Origin: Oscillibacter hominis
GTDB lineage: Bacteria; Bacillota; Clostridia; Oscillospirales; Oscillospiraceae
NCBI RefSeq assembly: GCF_014334055.1
Contig: NZ_CP060490.1
Location: 868,001-932,000, forward strand
Direction of reading: 5' to 3'
DNA: 64,000 bases
Under the pieces are notes generated by a model that worked only from the letters and a program-made list of their open reading frames with translations, was not told where the DNA came from and searched no databases. Shown here one piece after another: positions 43,422 to 51,359 of the stretch. Numbering within the stretch: the stretch's first letter is position 1; each line of letters begins with the position of its first letter. The position numbers were made by a program, and so were the translations under genes.

Positions 43422-44471
43422 ATGAAAAAGACTCTTGCGATGTTTTTGGCAGCGGCCATGGCCTGCTCGCTCCTGCTGACCGGATGCGGCAACTCTGATT
43501 CGGGCAGTGCAAGCGCGTCCGGTTCCGCCCCCTCTTCCGGTTCCTCCGGCGACACCATCGTCCTCTCCTGCGCCACCAAGGTGGCGGAAGACAGCTTTGA
43601 AGGCAAGACCTACCAGTATTTTGCTGACCTGGTCAAGGAGTACACAAACGGCTCCGTGGAGGTCCAGATCTATCCCAGCGAGCAGTTGGGCGACAGCACC
43701 ACCACCGTCAACAACATGCAGCTGGGCACCATCGACATGTACATAGAGGGCTCCACCTTCTACTCCGGCTATGGAGTGGATGTGCTCTTTACCACAAGCC
43801 CCTTCCTGATGACCGAGTGGGAGGACTACCTGGAACTGGTCACCGGTGAGTTCGGCGATCTGCAGATGCAGCAGATGGAGAAGGCGGGCTTTAAGATGCT
43901 CTGCTCCGACAGAAGCTGGCAGCGCGGCCCCTACTATGTCACCTGCTCCACCAAGCCCATCAACAGCCTGGATGATCTGAAGGCCATCAAGCTCCGCTCC
44001 GCCGATTCCGCCGCCTTCATGAATGCCATGAGCTTCTTGGGCGTCTCCACCACGGTGGTCAACTACTCCGAGTGCTACATGGCGCTGCAGCAGGGCACCG
44101 TGGAGGCGGTGAACTGCCCGGTATCCAACGTGGAGTCCATGGCCTTCTATGAAGTAGGCCCCTATGTCACCTACATGAACTGCTATCCCCAGGAGCTGTG
44201 GCCTGTGATGAATCTGGATAAATTCAACAGCCTGACCGGCGAGCAGCAGGAGGCGCTGGTAAAGGCCGCCAACGATGCGGCTGCCTATTCCAACGAGGAG
44301 CTCTACACTTTTACGGATGAGATGATCGCTCGCGTGGAGAGCGATGGCGCAGAGTTCAACATGGACTTTGACTGCGGCGTGATTCAGGATGCCCTTCATG
44401 ACTACTATGTCGGGGAGGCGGCCAAGGGAAACATCCCCGAGCTGGTCGCGCAGTTCCTGGGGCTGCTGTAA
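43422..44471 (+). CDS. TRAP transporter substrate-binding lipoprotein (DctP type)
   Basis: Extracellular binding protein of 349 residues. The signal peptide MKKTLAMFLAAAMACSLLLTGC ends in a lipobox (LTGC) and is followed by a Ser/Gly linker, so it is lipid-anchored. The mature domain matches DctP: YPSEQLGDSTTTVNNMQLGTIDMYIEG and the helix-linked LRSADSAAFMNAMSFLGVSTT. The expected carboxylate-binding Arg lies in KLRSAD. Ligands of this family are usually organic acids, often sugar acids or keto acids. ATG 43422 follows AAAGGAG. A hairpin separates it from dctQ. Confidence 0.93.
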   Translation: MKKTLAMFLAAAMACSLLLTGCGNSDSGSASASGSAPSSGSSGDTIVLSCATKVAEDSFEGKTYQYFADLVKEYTNGSVEVQIYPSEQLGDSTTTVNNMQLGTIDMYIEGSTFYSGYGVDVLFTTSPFLMTEWEDYLELVTGEFGDLQMQQMEKAGFKMLCSDRSWQRGPYYVTCSTKPINSLDDLKAIKLRSADSAAFMNAMSFLGVSTTVVNYSECYMALQQGTVEAVNCPVSNVESMAFYEVGPYVTYMNCYPQELWPVMNLDKFNSLTGEQQEALVKAANDAAAYSNEELYTFTDEMIARVESDGAEFNMDFDCGVIQDALHDYYVGEAAKGNIPELVAQFLGLL

Positions 44472-44496
44472 AGCGGAATTCCCCATCCATCTCCCA

Positions 44497-44532
44497 CGCC
44501 TCCCTGCCCGCGCCCTTGCGGGCAGGGAGGCG
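44497..44532 (+). repeat. Hairpin between dctP and dctQ
   Basis: Perfect 14-bp arms CGCCTCCCTGCCCG / CGGGCAGGGAGGCG, eight-base loop, without T-run. It parallels the hairpin at 14641 and may raise binding protein over membrane subunits. Confidence 0.7.
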
Positions 44533-44573
44533 CTAAGGTACAATCCGGCCCGACGGAAGCAATAGGAGTGTTC

Positions 44574-45077
44574 ATGAAAACGATAAAAAAACTATACGGC
44601 TGGATCGTGGAGCTTGAGAGCGGCATCGCGCTGTTCCTGCTGGCCCTGGCCATCGTTCTCAACGCCTACGAAATTTTCCAGCGCAACTTCCTGGGGAAAT
44701 CCTTCATCTGGATCCAGGAGTACAGCACGCTGATGCTGTTGTGGTTCGCCCTGTTGGGCATGTGTAAAATTGTCTATGAGCACCAGGACATCTATGTGGA
44801 CCTGTTCGTAAAGAAGTTCCCCAAGGGGCTTCAGAGGGTGATCGATGTGATCGTTTACGCCCTTGTGACGGCTTTCATGGCTGTGGCCATTCTCTACACT
44901 TGGAAACTCTTCCTCTCACAGGAGGGGAATTACACCATCGTCGCCGCCTATCCGCTCCAGCTGCGCTCGCTGGCGCTGCTGATCGGGTTTGTCACGATGG
45001 GCCTGAAAAACTGCGCGTCCTTTGTAGAGGGCGTGATCGGACTGTTCCGGAAGGATGGGGAAGGAGGCGCTGACTGA
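44574..45077 (+). CDS. TRAP transporter small membrane subunit (DctQ type)
   Basis: A 167-residue four-helix membrane protein. Typical DctQ residues are ALAIVLNAYEIFQRNFLGKSFIWIQEYSTLMLLW and HQDIYVDLFVKKFP. ATG 44574 follows TAGGAG. The alternative GTG 44568 overlaps the ribosome site. Its stop overlaps the dctM start (TGATG), so the two membrane subunits are translationally coupled. Confidence 0.93.
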   Translation: MKTIKKLYGWIVELESGIALFLLALAIVLNAYEIFQRNFLGKSFIWIQEYSTLMLLWFALLGMCKIVYEHQDIYVDLFVKKFPKGLQRVIDVIVYALVTAFMAVAILYTWKLFLSQEGNYTIVAAYPLQLRSLALLIGFVTMGLKNCASFVEGVIGLFRKDGEGGAD

Positions 45078-46354
45078 TGGTTGCCGTGATTATGTTTGCA
45101 CTGCTGATTTTGCTGGTTGTGGTGGGCGCACCGGTCTCCATGGCCATGGCGATCTCAGCGCTCTGCGCGATTTTGTTCTGTGGGCTGGACCCCGTCATCA
45201 TTCCCAGTCTCATTTCCGGCGGCATCAGCAGCTATACGCTGATGGCTGTGCCCTTTTTCATCTTCTTAGGCAACGTGATGAACAGCGGCGGCATTACCCA
45301 CCGCATTTTCGACTGGTGCGAGGCCCTGGTGGGCCACATCAAAGGCGGGTTGGCCCAGGTGAACATCATCTCCTCCGTGATCTTCGCCGGCATTTCCGGC
45401 ACGGCCGTGGCCGACTCCGCGGGGCTTGGCATGGTGGAGATCGAAGCCATGAAGAAAAAGGACTATGACGTTCCATTTTCCATCGGGATTACCGTGGCCT
45501 CCTCGCTCCTGGGGCCCATCATCCCGCCCAGCGTGGTGCTGCTGGTGTTTGCCTCCCTGGCCAACGTGTCGCCCGGTAAGCTGTTTATGGCAGGTGTGCT
45601 GCCCGGTGTGCTGCTGGCCGGCATTTTGATGATCTGCGTGTACATCATGTGCGCCCGGGGCAAAGTGAAGTGCCCGGAACCTGAGCCGTTCAGTGCCAGG
45701 CACCTTTGGGATGCAACAAAACACAGCATTTTTGCCCTGTTGTGTCCGGCGATTCTGCTGCTTGGCATCTCCACCGGCTTTGCAACCGCCACAGAGGTGG
45801 GCATCATCGGCTGCGTGTACTCCATCTTTGTCAGCATCATCTACAGGACCTTTTCCCTCAAGGGGCTGCTCCAGGCTTTGAAGGATACCCTCATGTCCTC
45901 CGCCTCCATCATGTTCCTCATGGGCATCGGCAACGTGCTGGCCTGGATCATGACAAAGGAGCAGGTGCCCCAGTCCATCACCAAGGCTCTGACCGGCATG
46001 ACGGACAACAAATACATTGTGCTGCTGATTATCATGGCTATTTTGTTGTTTTTGGGCTGCTTTATGGACGGAACCTCCATCCAGCTGGTCATGGTGCCCA
46101 TCCTGGTGCCCATTGCCAACGCCTTTGGCATTGACCTGATTCTCCTGGGCGTGGTGGTGGCCCTGGCTGTCACCATCGGCGCGGCCACACCGCCTGTGGG
46201 CGTGTGCCTCTTTGTACTCAGCTCTGTGACGGGCGAATCCCTGGAAACTGTGGTGCGGGGTACGAAGCCCTTCTATTTTCCCATTCTGTTTGCCCTGCTG
46301 GCGGTGGCGTTCATTGCCCCGCTGAGCACTTGGCTGCCGAGCATCTTGGCATAG
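45077..46354 (+). CDS. TRAP transporter large membrane subunit (DctM type)
   Basis: A 425-residue permease with about eleven to twelve hydrophobic segments. DctM family strings include VVVGAPVSMAMAISALCAIL, SGTAVADSAGLGMVEIEAMKKKDYD, GPIIPPSVVLLVFA and ATPPVGVCLFVLSSVTGESLE. It forms the Na+-driven channel with DctQ, fed by the DctP lipoprotein. The gene overlaps dctQ by one codon and is followed 30 bp later by the nitrilase-family gene, so one operon of five genes is likely. The cargo is unknown but should be an acidic metabolite. Confidence 0.95.
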   Translation: MVAVIMFALLILLVVVGAPVSMAMAISALCAILFCGLDPVIIPSLISGGISSYTLMAVPFFIFLGNVMNSGGITHRIFDWCEALVGHIKGGLAQVNIISSVIFAGISGTAVADSAGLGMVEIEAMKKKDYDVPFSIGITVASSLLGPIIPPSVVLLVFASLANVSPGKLFMAGVLPGVLLAGILMICVYIMCARGKVKCPEPEPFSARHLWDATKHSIFALLCPAILLLGISTGFATATEVGIIGCVYSIFVSIIYRTFSLKGLLQALKDTLMSSASIMFLMGIGNVLAWIMTKEQVPQSITKALTGMTDNKYIVLLIIMAILLFLGCFMDGTSIQLVMVPILVPIANAFGIDLILLGVVVALAVTIGAATPPVGVCLFVLSSVTGESLETVVRGTKPFYFPILFALLAVAFIAPLSTWLPSILA

Positions 46355-46384
46355 CGGCGTAAATTCTGGAAAGGCGTGTAAAAC

Positions 46385-47212
46385 ATGAAGAAATTAATTA
46401 AAGTTGCCATCTGCCAGCGTGGAGCCACCGGCGCCACGCCCCAGGAAAACCTGGAGAAGTCGTTGGAGATGGTTGAGCGGGCGGCGGAGGGAATGCCGGG
46501 CCTGGATCTGATCCTGCTGCCGGAGTGCAACAACTTCCTGGCCCATTCCAGGGAGGAGTTCCAGCGGATTGCGGAGCCCATTCCCGGCCCCTACACCGAC
46601 GCCATGGCGGAGCTTGCAAAAAAGCTGCATGTCAACCTGCTGCCCGGCAGCATCACCGAGCAGGCGGAGGGAGGCAAGGTCCGCAACACCGCGGCTTTCA
46701 TCGACCGCCAGGGCAATCTATTAGGCAAGTACGCCAAAATCCACCTCTTTGACGCCTTGGGCTACAAAGAGTCTGACAACATGGAGGCGGGCAGCGAGAC
46801 CTGTGTACTGGATACGGATTTTGGCCGGGTGGGCATCCAGCTGTGTTACGACTGCCGCTTTCCGGAGCTGGCCCGTACATTGGTGCTGGACGGCGCGGAT
46901 ATCCTGTGCATCATGGCCATGTTCCCAGGAGGAAACCCTCTGCCGCCCCGGACGGATCACTGGGATACGCTGATCGACGCCATGGCCCTGCAGAACCAGA
47001 CCTGGGTCTGTGCCGCCAATCAGTATGGCCTTGTGGGCGGGGAGCATCCCTTTGGCCGCAGCCGCGTGGTGGACCCCTGGGGCACGCCCGTGGCCGTCGC
47101 AGGGAACCACGAGGACATCATCTACGCCACGCTGGATATGGAGTACCAGAATGCCTGCAAGGAGAGCATGGGCGGGCTCAACAACCGCCGGCCAGACGTG
47201 TACCACAATTGA
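46385..47212 (+). CDS. Carbon-nitrogen hydrolase (nitrilase superfamily)
   Basis: A 275-residue amidase-type enzyme with the Glu-Lys-Cys triad: Glu in LLPECNNF, Lys in GKYAKIHLFD, and Cys in IQLCYDCRFPELAR. The family includes omega-amidases, N-carbamoyl-amino acid hydrolases and beta-ureidopropionase. The pattern suits a small amide or ureide substrate. It is the last intact gene of the rraA-TRAP operon, so its substrate may come from the imported acid. AAAGGCG precedes ATG 46385 but is weak. Confidence 0.9.
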   Translation: MKKLIKVAICQRGATGATPQENLEKSLEMVERAAEGMPGLDLILLPECNNFLAHSREEFQRIAEPIPGPYTDAMAELAKKLHVNLLPGSITEQAEGGKVRNTAAFIDRQGNLLGKYAKIHLFDALGYKESDNMEAGSETCVLDTDFGRVGIQLCYDCRFPELARTLVLDGADILCIMAMFPGGNPLPPRTDHWDTLIDAMALQNQTWVCAANQYGLVGGEHPFGRSRVVDPWGTPVAVAGNHEDIIYATLDMEYQNACKESMGGLNNRRPDVYHN

Positions 47213-47255
47213 ACGGTTCCCTGGCAGTGGGCTCTCTTTTCAAAGCGGAGGAGGT

Positions 47256-47444
47256 ATGGAAAAGCAGGTGGTTCTATTTACCCTGGGCGGCACCATTGCT
47301 TGCCGTTATGACCTCCGGCACTCCGCTGCGGTATTGCCTTTCAGCGACATTCCGGGCGGAGCATGTGGCGGATGCCACCCGGCTTCAATGCTGGACGCTG
47401 AAGCCCGCCCGGATTTAGGAGGAACCTGGGGAAGCGCGGAATGA
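47256..47444 (+). pseudogene. Asparaginase N-terminal remnant
   Basis: A perfect GGAGGAGGT site precedes ATG 47256, which reads MEKQVVLFTLGGTIACRYD. That is the canonical start of L-asparaginases, including the catalytic-Thr loop TGGTIA (here LGGTIA). After about 20 residues all similarity stops, and the frame ends at 47444 (62 codons). A normal asparaginase has about 330 residues. None of the three frames downstream restores it. It looks like a truncated gene left by deletion, just after the nitrilase-family gene. Apart from this remnant and the terminator at 47501-47540, the gap 47213-47595 holds nothing recognisable. Confidence 0.7.
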
Positions 47445-47500
47445 ACTGCTTCGGGGCCAGATAACCGGGCAGAGGAGTCCATCCACTGCAATTCAGGTGC

Positions 47501-47540
47501 TGTAAAGAAAAAAGATCGGGCAGCAATAGCTGTCCGATCT
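47501..47540 (-). terminator. Terminator of the hemolysin III gene
   Basis: Twelve-base-pair stem AGATCGGGCAGC / GCTGTCCGATCT with one G-U pair. On the minus strand TTTTTTCTTT follows. Confidence 0.85.
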
Positions 47541-47595
47541 AAATATGTGGACCCGCCACGGCTTCTGACGCATCCCTGTGCCGATTGCACCGGAG

Positions 47596-48255
47596 TTACA
47601 GCACGTAAAAATACACGGCCAGGTAGTGGAAAAAGGATCCGGCCAGGATCAGCAGATGGAAGAACTCATGAAACGTCCACTCCGCGGAGAGGTTGGGCCG
47701 CTTGACGGCATAGAACACCGCACCCGTCGAATAGCACAGCCCGCCCAGGGCGATCAGCGTCAGGCAGGGCTGTCCTATGGTCAGAAAATCCTTTGCCACA
47801 AAGACAACGGCCCACCCCATGATGAGATAGATGAGCGTGGACAGCACCCGGGGCGCGTTGATCCAGAGCAGCTTGAGCAAAATACCCGCAATGGCCACGC
47901 CCCAAAGCACCAGGCAGAACCGCCGGCCCTTGGGCTGAGGCAGCAGCACCAGGGAAAAGGGCGTATAGCTGCCCGCAATGAGGACATAGATCATACTGTG
48001 ATCCATTTTCCGCAGCACCCGCTTGACGCCTCCGCTGGTGATGTCGCCAGGGTAAAAATGGTACACCGCACTGGCTGAGTACAGCGCGATCATGGAGAGG
48101 CAAAAGCACATGGCAGCCGAAACAGCCATGGCGGAGCCGCCGCCGTTCACCGCACGCGCCAAAAGTAAAAACCCCCCTAACAGCGCAAGCACCGCGCCAA
48201 AAGCGTGGGTCCCGCAGCTGACCGGGTCCTGTGCATTTTGAAACAATTTAATCAT
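47596..48255 (-). CDS. Hemolysin III / PAQR-family membrane protein
   Basis: A seven-helix membrane protein of 219 residues. The family metal-binding motifs are all present: SASAVYHFYP (first His), KMDHSMIYVLIAGSYTPFSL (second His), and HEFFHLLILAGSFFHYLAV (final His pair). Such proteins are zinc-dependent putative hydrolases, named YqfA or hemolysin III. Physiological role unknown. ATG 48255 is used; the gene has its own terminator. The 170 bp up to the next gene contains AT-rich sequence that probably includes its promoter. Confidence 0.9.
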   Translation of the reverse strand: MIKLFQNAQDPVSCGTHAFGAVLALLGGFLLLARAVNGGGSAMAVSAAMCFCLSMIALYSASAVYHFYPGDITSGGVKRVLRKMDHSMIYVLIAGSYTPFSLVLLPQPKGRRFCLVLWGVAIAGILLKLLWINAPRVLSTLIYLIMGWAVVFVAKDFLTIGQPCLTLIALGGLCYSTGAVFYAVKRPNLSAEWTFHEFFHLLILAGSFFHYLAVYFYVL

Positions 48256-48391
48256 ATGATTTCACTCGCTTTATAATGTGATATTAATTATTATATTACA
48301 TCATACATAAAAATATTTCAAGTGCAATTCAGCATTTTTTTACATCTATTTTGTCCAGGTTCAGACTGGGATACGCGCCGTGATGGAAAAG

Positions 48392-48423
48392 AAAAAAGCC
48401 ACGGCGTCAGTCGTGGCTTTTTT
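48392..48423 (-). terminator. Terminator of the lipoprotein gene
   Basis: Perfect 12-bp stem AAAAAAGCCACG / CGTGGCTTTTTT with an eight-base loop. Confidence 0.9.
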
Positions 48424-48425
48424 CT

Positions 48426-49652
48426 TCAATATAAGACATAGGATTGCAGCGCTTCCGCATCGATGTCATAAATGGCATAGTAATGTTTGGCGTCATACTC
48501 GTTGCTGATGAGCAGCAGGGTGTTTTCATCAATCTGGATGCCCTCCTGCTCCAGCCATTGGGTGTGCTGATTGGCCCAGGTGATCTCCTCGATGCGCTCA
48601 AACCCCTCCGGAGCATCGTTGAGCAGCTGGATTGCCCCCTTTTCCCCGGTCTGGAAGAAGAAGGTCAGATTCTCTCCCGTCAGCCCGGCGCTGGCGGTGC
48701 CCTCCTGATTCCAGACCCGGTAAGTACAGTCAACCCCGCCACCCAGCTCCTCCACATGGGTGATCCAGGGGCGGGCCGCCTCGCCCCAGAGGATGGACAC
48801 GTCCCGCTCGGCGTGCGACTCCGCCCAGCTGCTCCAATTGCTCAGGGAGATATCGCTACCGTCGGACACTAAGAAGCTGTAGGTGTTTTCTGCAATCCCG
48901 GCGGCCAGGCCGTCCCCTTGATCGCGGGTTGCGTCACAGCGCCATAAAAACCGGTTCATACCGTTCACCGGCTCATAGATCACGTCCGTGAGCACCACTC
49001 CGCCTTCGGTAGGCGCATGTACCACCCGCAGCTGGCAGGGGACGCCAAGGCTCACTTTTTTCAAGAATGCGTCCATGGCCTCCCCGTTTTCCACACCCTG
49101 GGGGCCGCTGATGAGGCAGCCGTCCCCATCCTCCGGCCTATAGTCCCGGCTCAACTCCTCCAGCGGAAGGAAGCCGTAGGGCGTATCGGCGGTGATGGGG
49201 CTTTCGCCTATGGCAAATTCTGCGGTGTAGTACTGACCGCCCAATTCCGTGACTATGCGGAAAGTTCCTTCTTTGATACCGGCCAGGTCGAAATTGGAGA
49301 GGCGGCATCGCAGTGCCGCGGTTTCCCCGGCGGGAATGGACAAGGCCTCCTCCGGCCAAAGGGCTGATTCGCGCTCCTCCAACTGACACCAGCTTCCGTC
49401 AATGGATACTTCCAGTTCAAAGGCCCCGCTGGACACTGCGTCCTCCCCGGTCAGGTTGTCCAGGAATAGCGTGACCTCATCCACCGACGGGTCGTAGACC
49501 GGCCACTCGGCAGAGAGGGCGAACGCCTCTCCCGGATCCTGCTTTCCATAGGGGCTCTCCTTTAGGCCGACTTCCACCGGGGGGGCTGTAACGCAGCCTG
49601 TCAGCCAAATCGCAAGACCCGCCGTCAGCCAAAGGGCAAGGAACCGCTTCAT
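48426..49652 (-). CDS. Lipoprotein with Ig-like domain, unknown function
   Basis: A predicted surface lipoprotein of 408 residues. Signal peptide MKRFLALWLTAGLAIWLTGC with lipobox LTGC. Residues about 40-140 look like an immunoglobulin-type beta-sandwich (VTLFLDNLTGEDAVSSGAFELEV, then RCRLSNFDLAGIKEGTFRIVTEL). The C-terminal 270 residues show no known catalytic motif. ATG 49652 follows AGGTGG. It is monocistronic with a strong terminator and is divergent to the ssnA operon. I do not recognise a function. Confidence 0.8.
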   Translation of the reverse strand: MKRFLALWLTAGLAIWLTGCVTAPPVEVGLKESPYGKQDPGEAFALSAEWPVYDPSVDEVTLFLDNLTGEDAVSSGAFELEVSIDGSWCQLEERESALWPEEALSIPAGETAALRCRLSNFDLAGIKEGTFRIVTELGGQYYTAEFAIGESPITADTPYGFLPLEELSRDYRPEDGDGCLISGPQGVENGEAMDAFLKKVSLGVPCQLRVVHAPTEGGVVLTDVIYEPVNGMNRFLWRCDATRDQGDGLAAGIAENTYSFLVSDGSDISLSNWSSWAESHAERDVSILWGEAARPWITHVEELGGGVDCTYRVWNQEGTASAGLTGENLTFFFQTGEKGAIQLLNDAPEGFERIEEITWANQHTQWLEQEGIQIDENTLLLISNEYDAKHYYAIYDIDAEALQSYVLY

Positions 49653-49806
49653 GGTCCATCCACCTCTTCCATCGTACATAATACATTAATTTGACGAGAA
49701 GAAACTGGAAAATGTTTCACGTGGGATCCGGTCAAACTGCACAAATAATTTCCTCTATTTTCTCCCGGCCGCGGATGGCTCCCTTGGATTCCCACCCGAA
49801 AAAAGA

Positions 49807-49835
49807 TTGCAATCCACCGCAAAATACAGTATAAT
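49807..49835 (+). promoter_or_regulatory. Promoter of the ssnA-ygfK operon
   Basis: TTGCAA, 17 bp, TATAAT. Transcription should start near 49842, giving a leader of about 160 nt before ssnA. Between 49653 and 49806 I see nothing definite apart from the lipoprotein gene's upstream region. Confidence 0.75.
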
Positions 49836-49841
49836 AAGACC

Positions 49842-49950
49842 ACAATCCAAGACTGATAGCTGTAACGAAGTGCTGTGCGCACGGGCTGGACACTATCACT
49901 CAGCTGCTGCTCGAGTGTATCAAACCAACTGTGGTTTGATACATTTTTTC
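49842..49950 (+). ncRNA. Structured leader with intrinsic terminator (riboswitch-like)
   Basis: A helix TGATAG (49854-49859) / CTATCA (49893-49898) closes a region with an inner GTGC / GCAC hairpin. A CACTC / GAGTG stem follows (49898-49917). The last bases overlap a strong terminator: TGTATCAAACCA / TGGTTTGATACA (49916-49943), then TTTTTT. The overlap of GAGTG with the terminator arm would let the two structures compete. I recall a published RNA motif named ssnA, but have not matched this sequence to it. Confidence 0.7.
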
Positions 49951-50004
49951 TTACCTCAGGCAGCGGTTCGCCCATTCAACATAGAAATAAAGGAGGCCAT
50001 CACC

Positions 50005-51345
50005 ATGTATGTACTGGCAAACGGAAAATTGATCACCCGCGACAGCGCCCTTCCTTATCTGGCCGACGGAGGCGTTGTCACCGACGGCGGCAGGATCATT
50101 GCTGTGGGCGAAACCGCCAGATTGAAGGAGGCCTATCCCCAGGCGGACTTTGTGGACGCCAGGGGCGGGGTCATCATGCCGGGCCTGATCAACGCCCACA
50201 CCCATATCTACTCCGCCCTGGCCCGGGGACTGTCCATCCAGGGCAACAACCCCACCAACTTTTTTGAGGTGCTGGACGGCACCTGGTGGGCCATCGACCG
50301 CCATCTGGACCTGGAGGCCACCCGCGCCTCTGCCCAGGCCCTGGTGATCGACTCCATCAAGCAGGGCGTCACCACCATTTTCGACCACCACGCTTCTTAT
50401 TGCCAAATCCCCGGGTCGCTGATGAAAATTGCCGAGGTGACCCGCGAATACGGCATGCGCGCCTGCCTCTGCTATGAGGTGTCCGACCGGGACGGCGAGG
50501 AGAAATCCCTCCAGGCCGTGCAGGAAAACGCAGACTTCATCGCCTACTGCGAGCAGGAGAAGAGCGATATGCTCAAGGCAATGTTCGGCGGCCACGCCCT
50601 GTTCACCATCTCCGACAAGACCTTTGAGCGCATGGAAGCCGCCAATGGAGGCCGGGTGGGCTATCACATCCATGTGTCGGAGGGCATGAACGACGTGTAC
50701 GACTCCCTGCAGACCTATGGACGGCGCCCGGTCCAGCGGCTTCAGGACCACGGCATCCTGGGCCCTAAGACCATCCTGGGCCACTGCATCCACGTGAGCA
50801 CCGCCGAGATGGACATCATCCGCGCCACCGACACCATGGTGGTCAACAACCCGGAATCCAACATGGGCAACGCCGTGGGCATCTCGCCCATCCTGCCCAT
50901 GTACCGCAAGGGCATCCTCCTGGGGATGGGCACCGACGCCTACACCAACGACATGCTGGAGTCGCTGAAGGTGGCGCTGTGTTCCCAGCGGCACAACGCA
51001 TGCCTGCCCAACGTGGCTTGGTGCGAGGTGACGGACATGCTCTTCAAAAACAACGCCAAAATTGCCAACCGCTCCTTTGAAGCGCCGCTGGGCGTGCTGA
51101 AGGCCGGGGCCGCGGCGGATGTGATCGTGATGGACTACAAGCCCTACACGCCTTTTGGCGGCGACAACATCGACGGCCACATGCTCTTCGGCATGACCGG
51201 ACGCCAGTGCCAGACCACCATGATCAACGGCAGGCTCCGCATGGTGGACCGGGAACTGGTGGACATCGACGAGGAGGCTGTGAACGCCCACATTCTTGAG
51301 AGCGCCAAGCGCCTCTGGGGCCAGCTGAACCACTGCACATATTGA
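50005..51345 (+). CDS. ssnA: SsnA-type putative aminohydrolase
   Basis: A 446-residue amidohydrolase of the SsnA/chlorohydrolase group. Metal and catalytic motifs: NAHTHIYSALARGL, YHIHVSEGMNDV, LGHCIHVS, NNPESNMGN and the Asp in GMGTDAYTNDM. E. coli SsnA lies in the same purine locus and is needed for anaerobic uric-acid breakdown in gut bacteria, but the reaction is not clear from sequence. AAGGAGG precedes ATG 50005. The ygfK gene starts 15 bp after its stop. The frame extends upstream to 49807 but overlaps the promoter, so that start is rejected. Confidence 0.93.
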   Translation: MYVLANGKLITRDSALPYLADGGVVTDGGRIIAVGETARLKEAYPQADFVDARGGVIMPGLINAHTHIYSALARGLSIQGNNPTNFFEVLDGTWWAIDRHLDLEATRASAQALVIDSIKQGVTTIFDHHASYCQIPGSLMKIAEVTREYGMRACLCYEVSDRDGEEKSLQAVQENADFIAYCEQEKSDMLKAMFGGHALFTISDKTFERMEAANGGRVGYHIHVSEGMNDVYDSLQTYGRRPVQRLQDHGILGPKTILGHCIHVSTAEMDIIRATDTMVVNNPESNMGNAVGISPILPMYRKGILLGMGTDAYTNDMLESLKVALCSQRHNACLPNVAWCEVTDMLFKNNAKIANRSFEAPLGVLKAGAAADVIVMDYKPYTPFGGDNIDGHMLFGMTGRQCQTTMINGRLRMVDRELVDIDEEAVNAHILESAKRLWGQLNHCTY

Positions 51346-51359
51346 GGAGGGAAAAGAGT

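Noticed and set aside
47256..47580. TGA at 47442 read as selenocysteine to extend the asparaginase remnant
   Set aside because: The frame past the TGA has no asparaginase similarity, and the loss of similarity begins before it.
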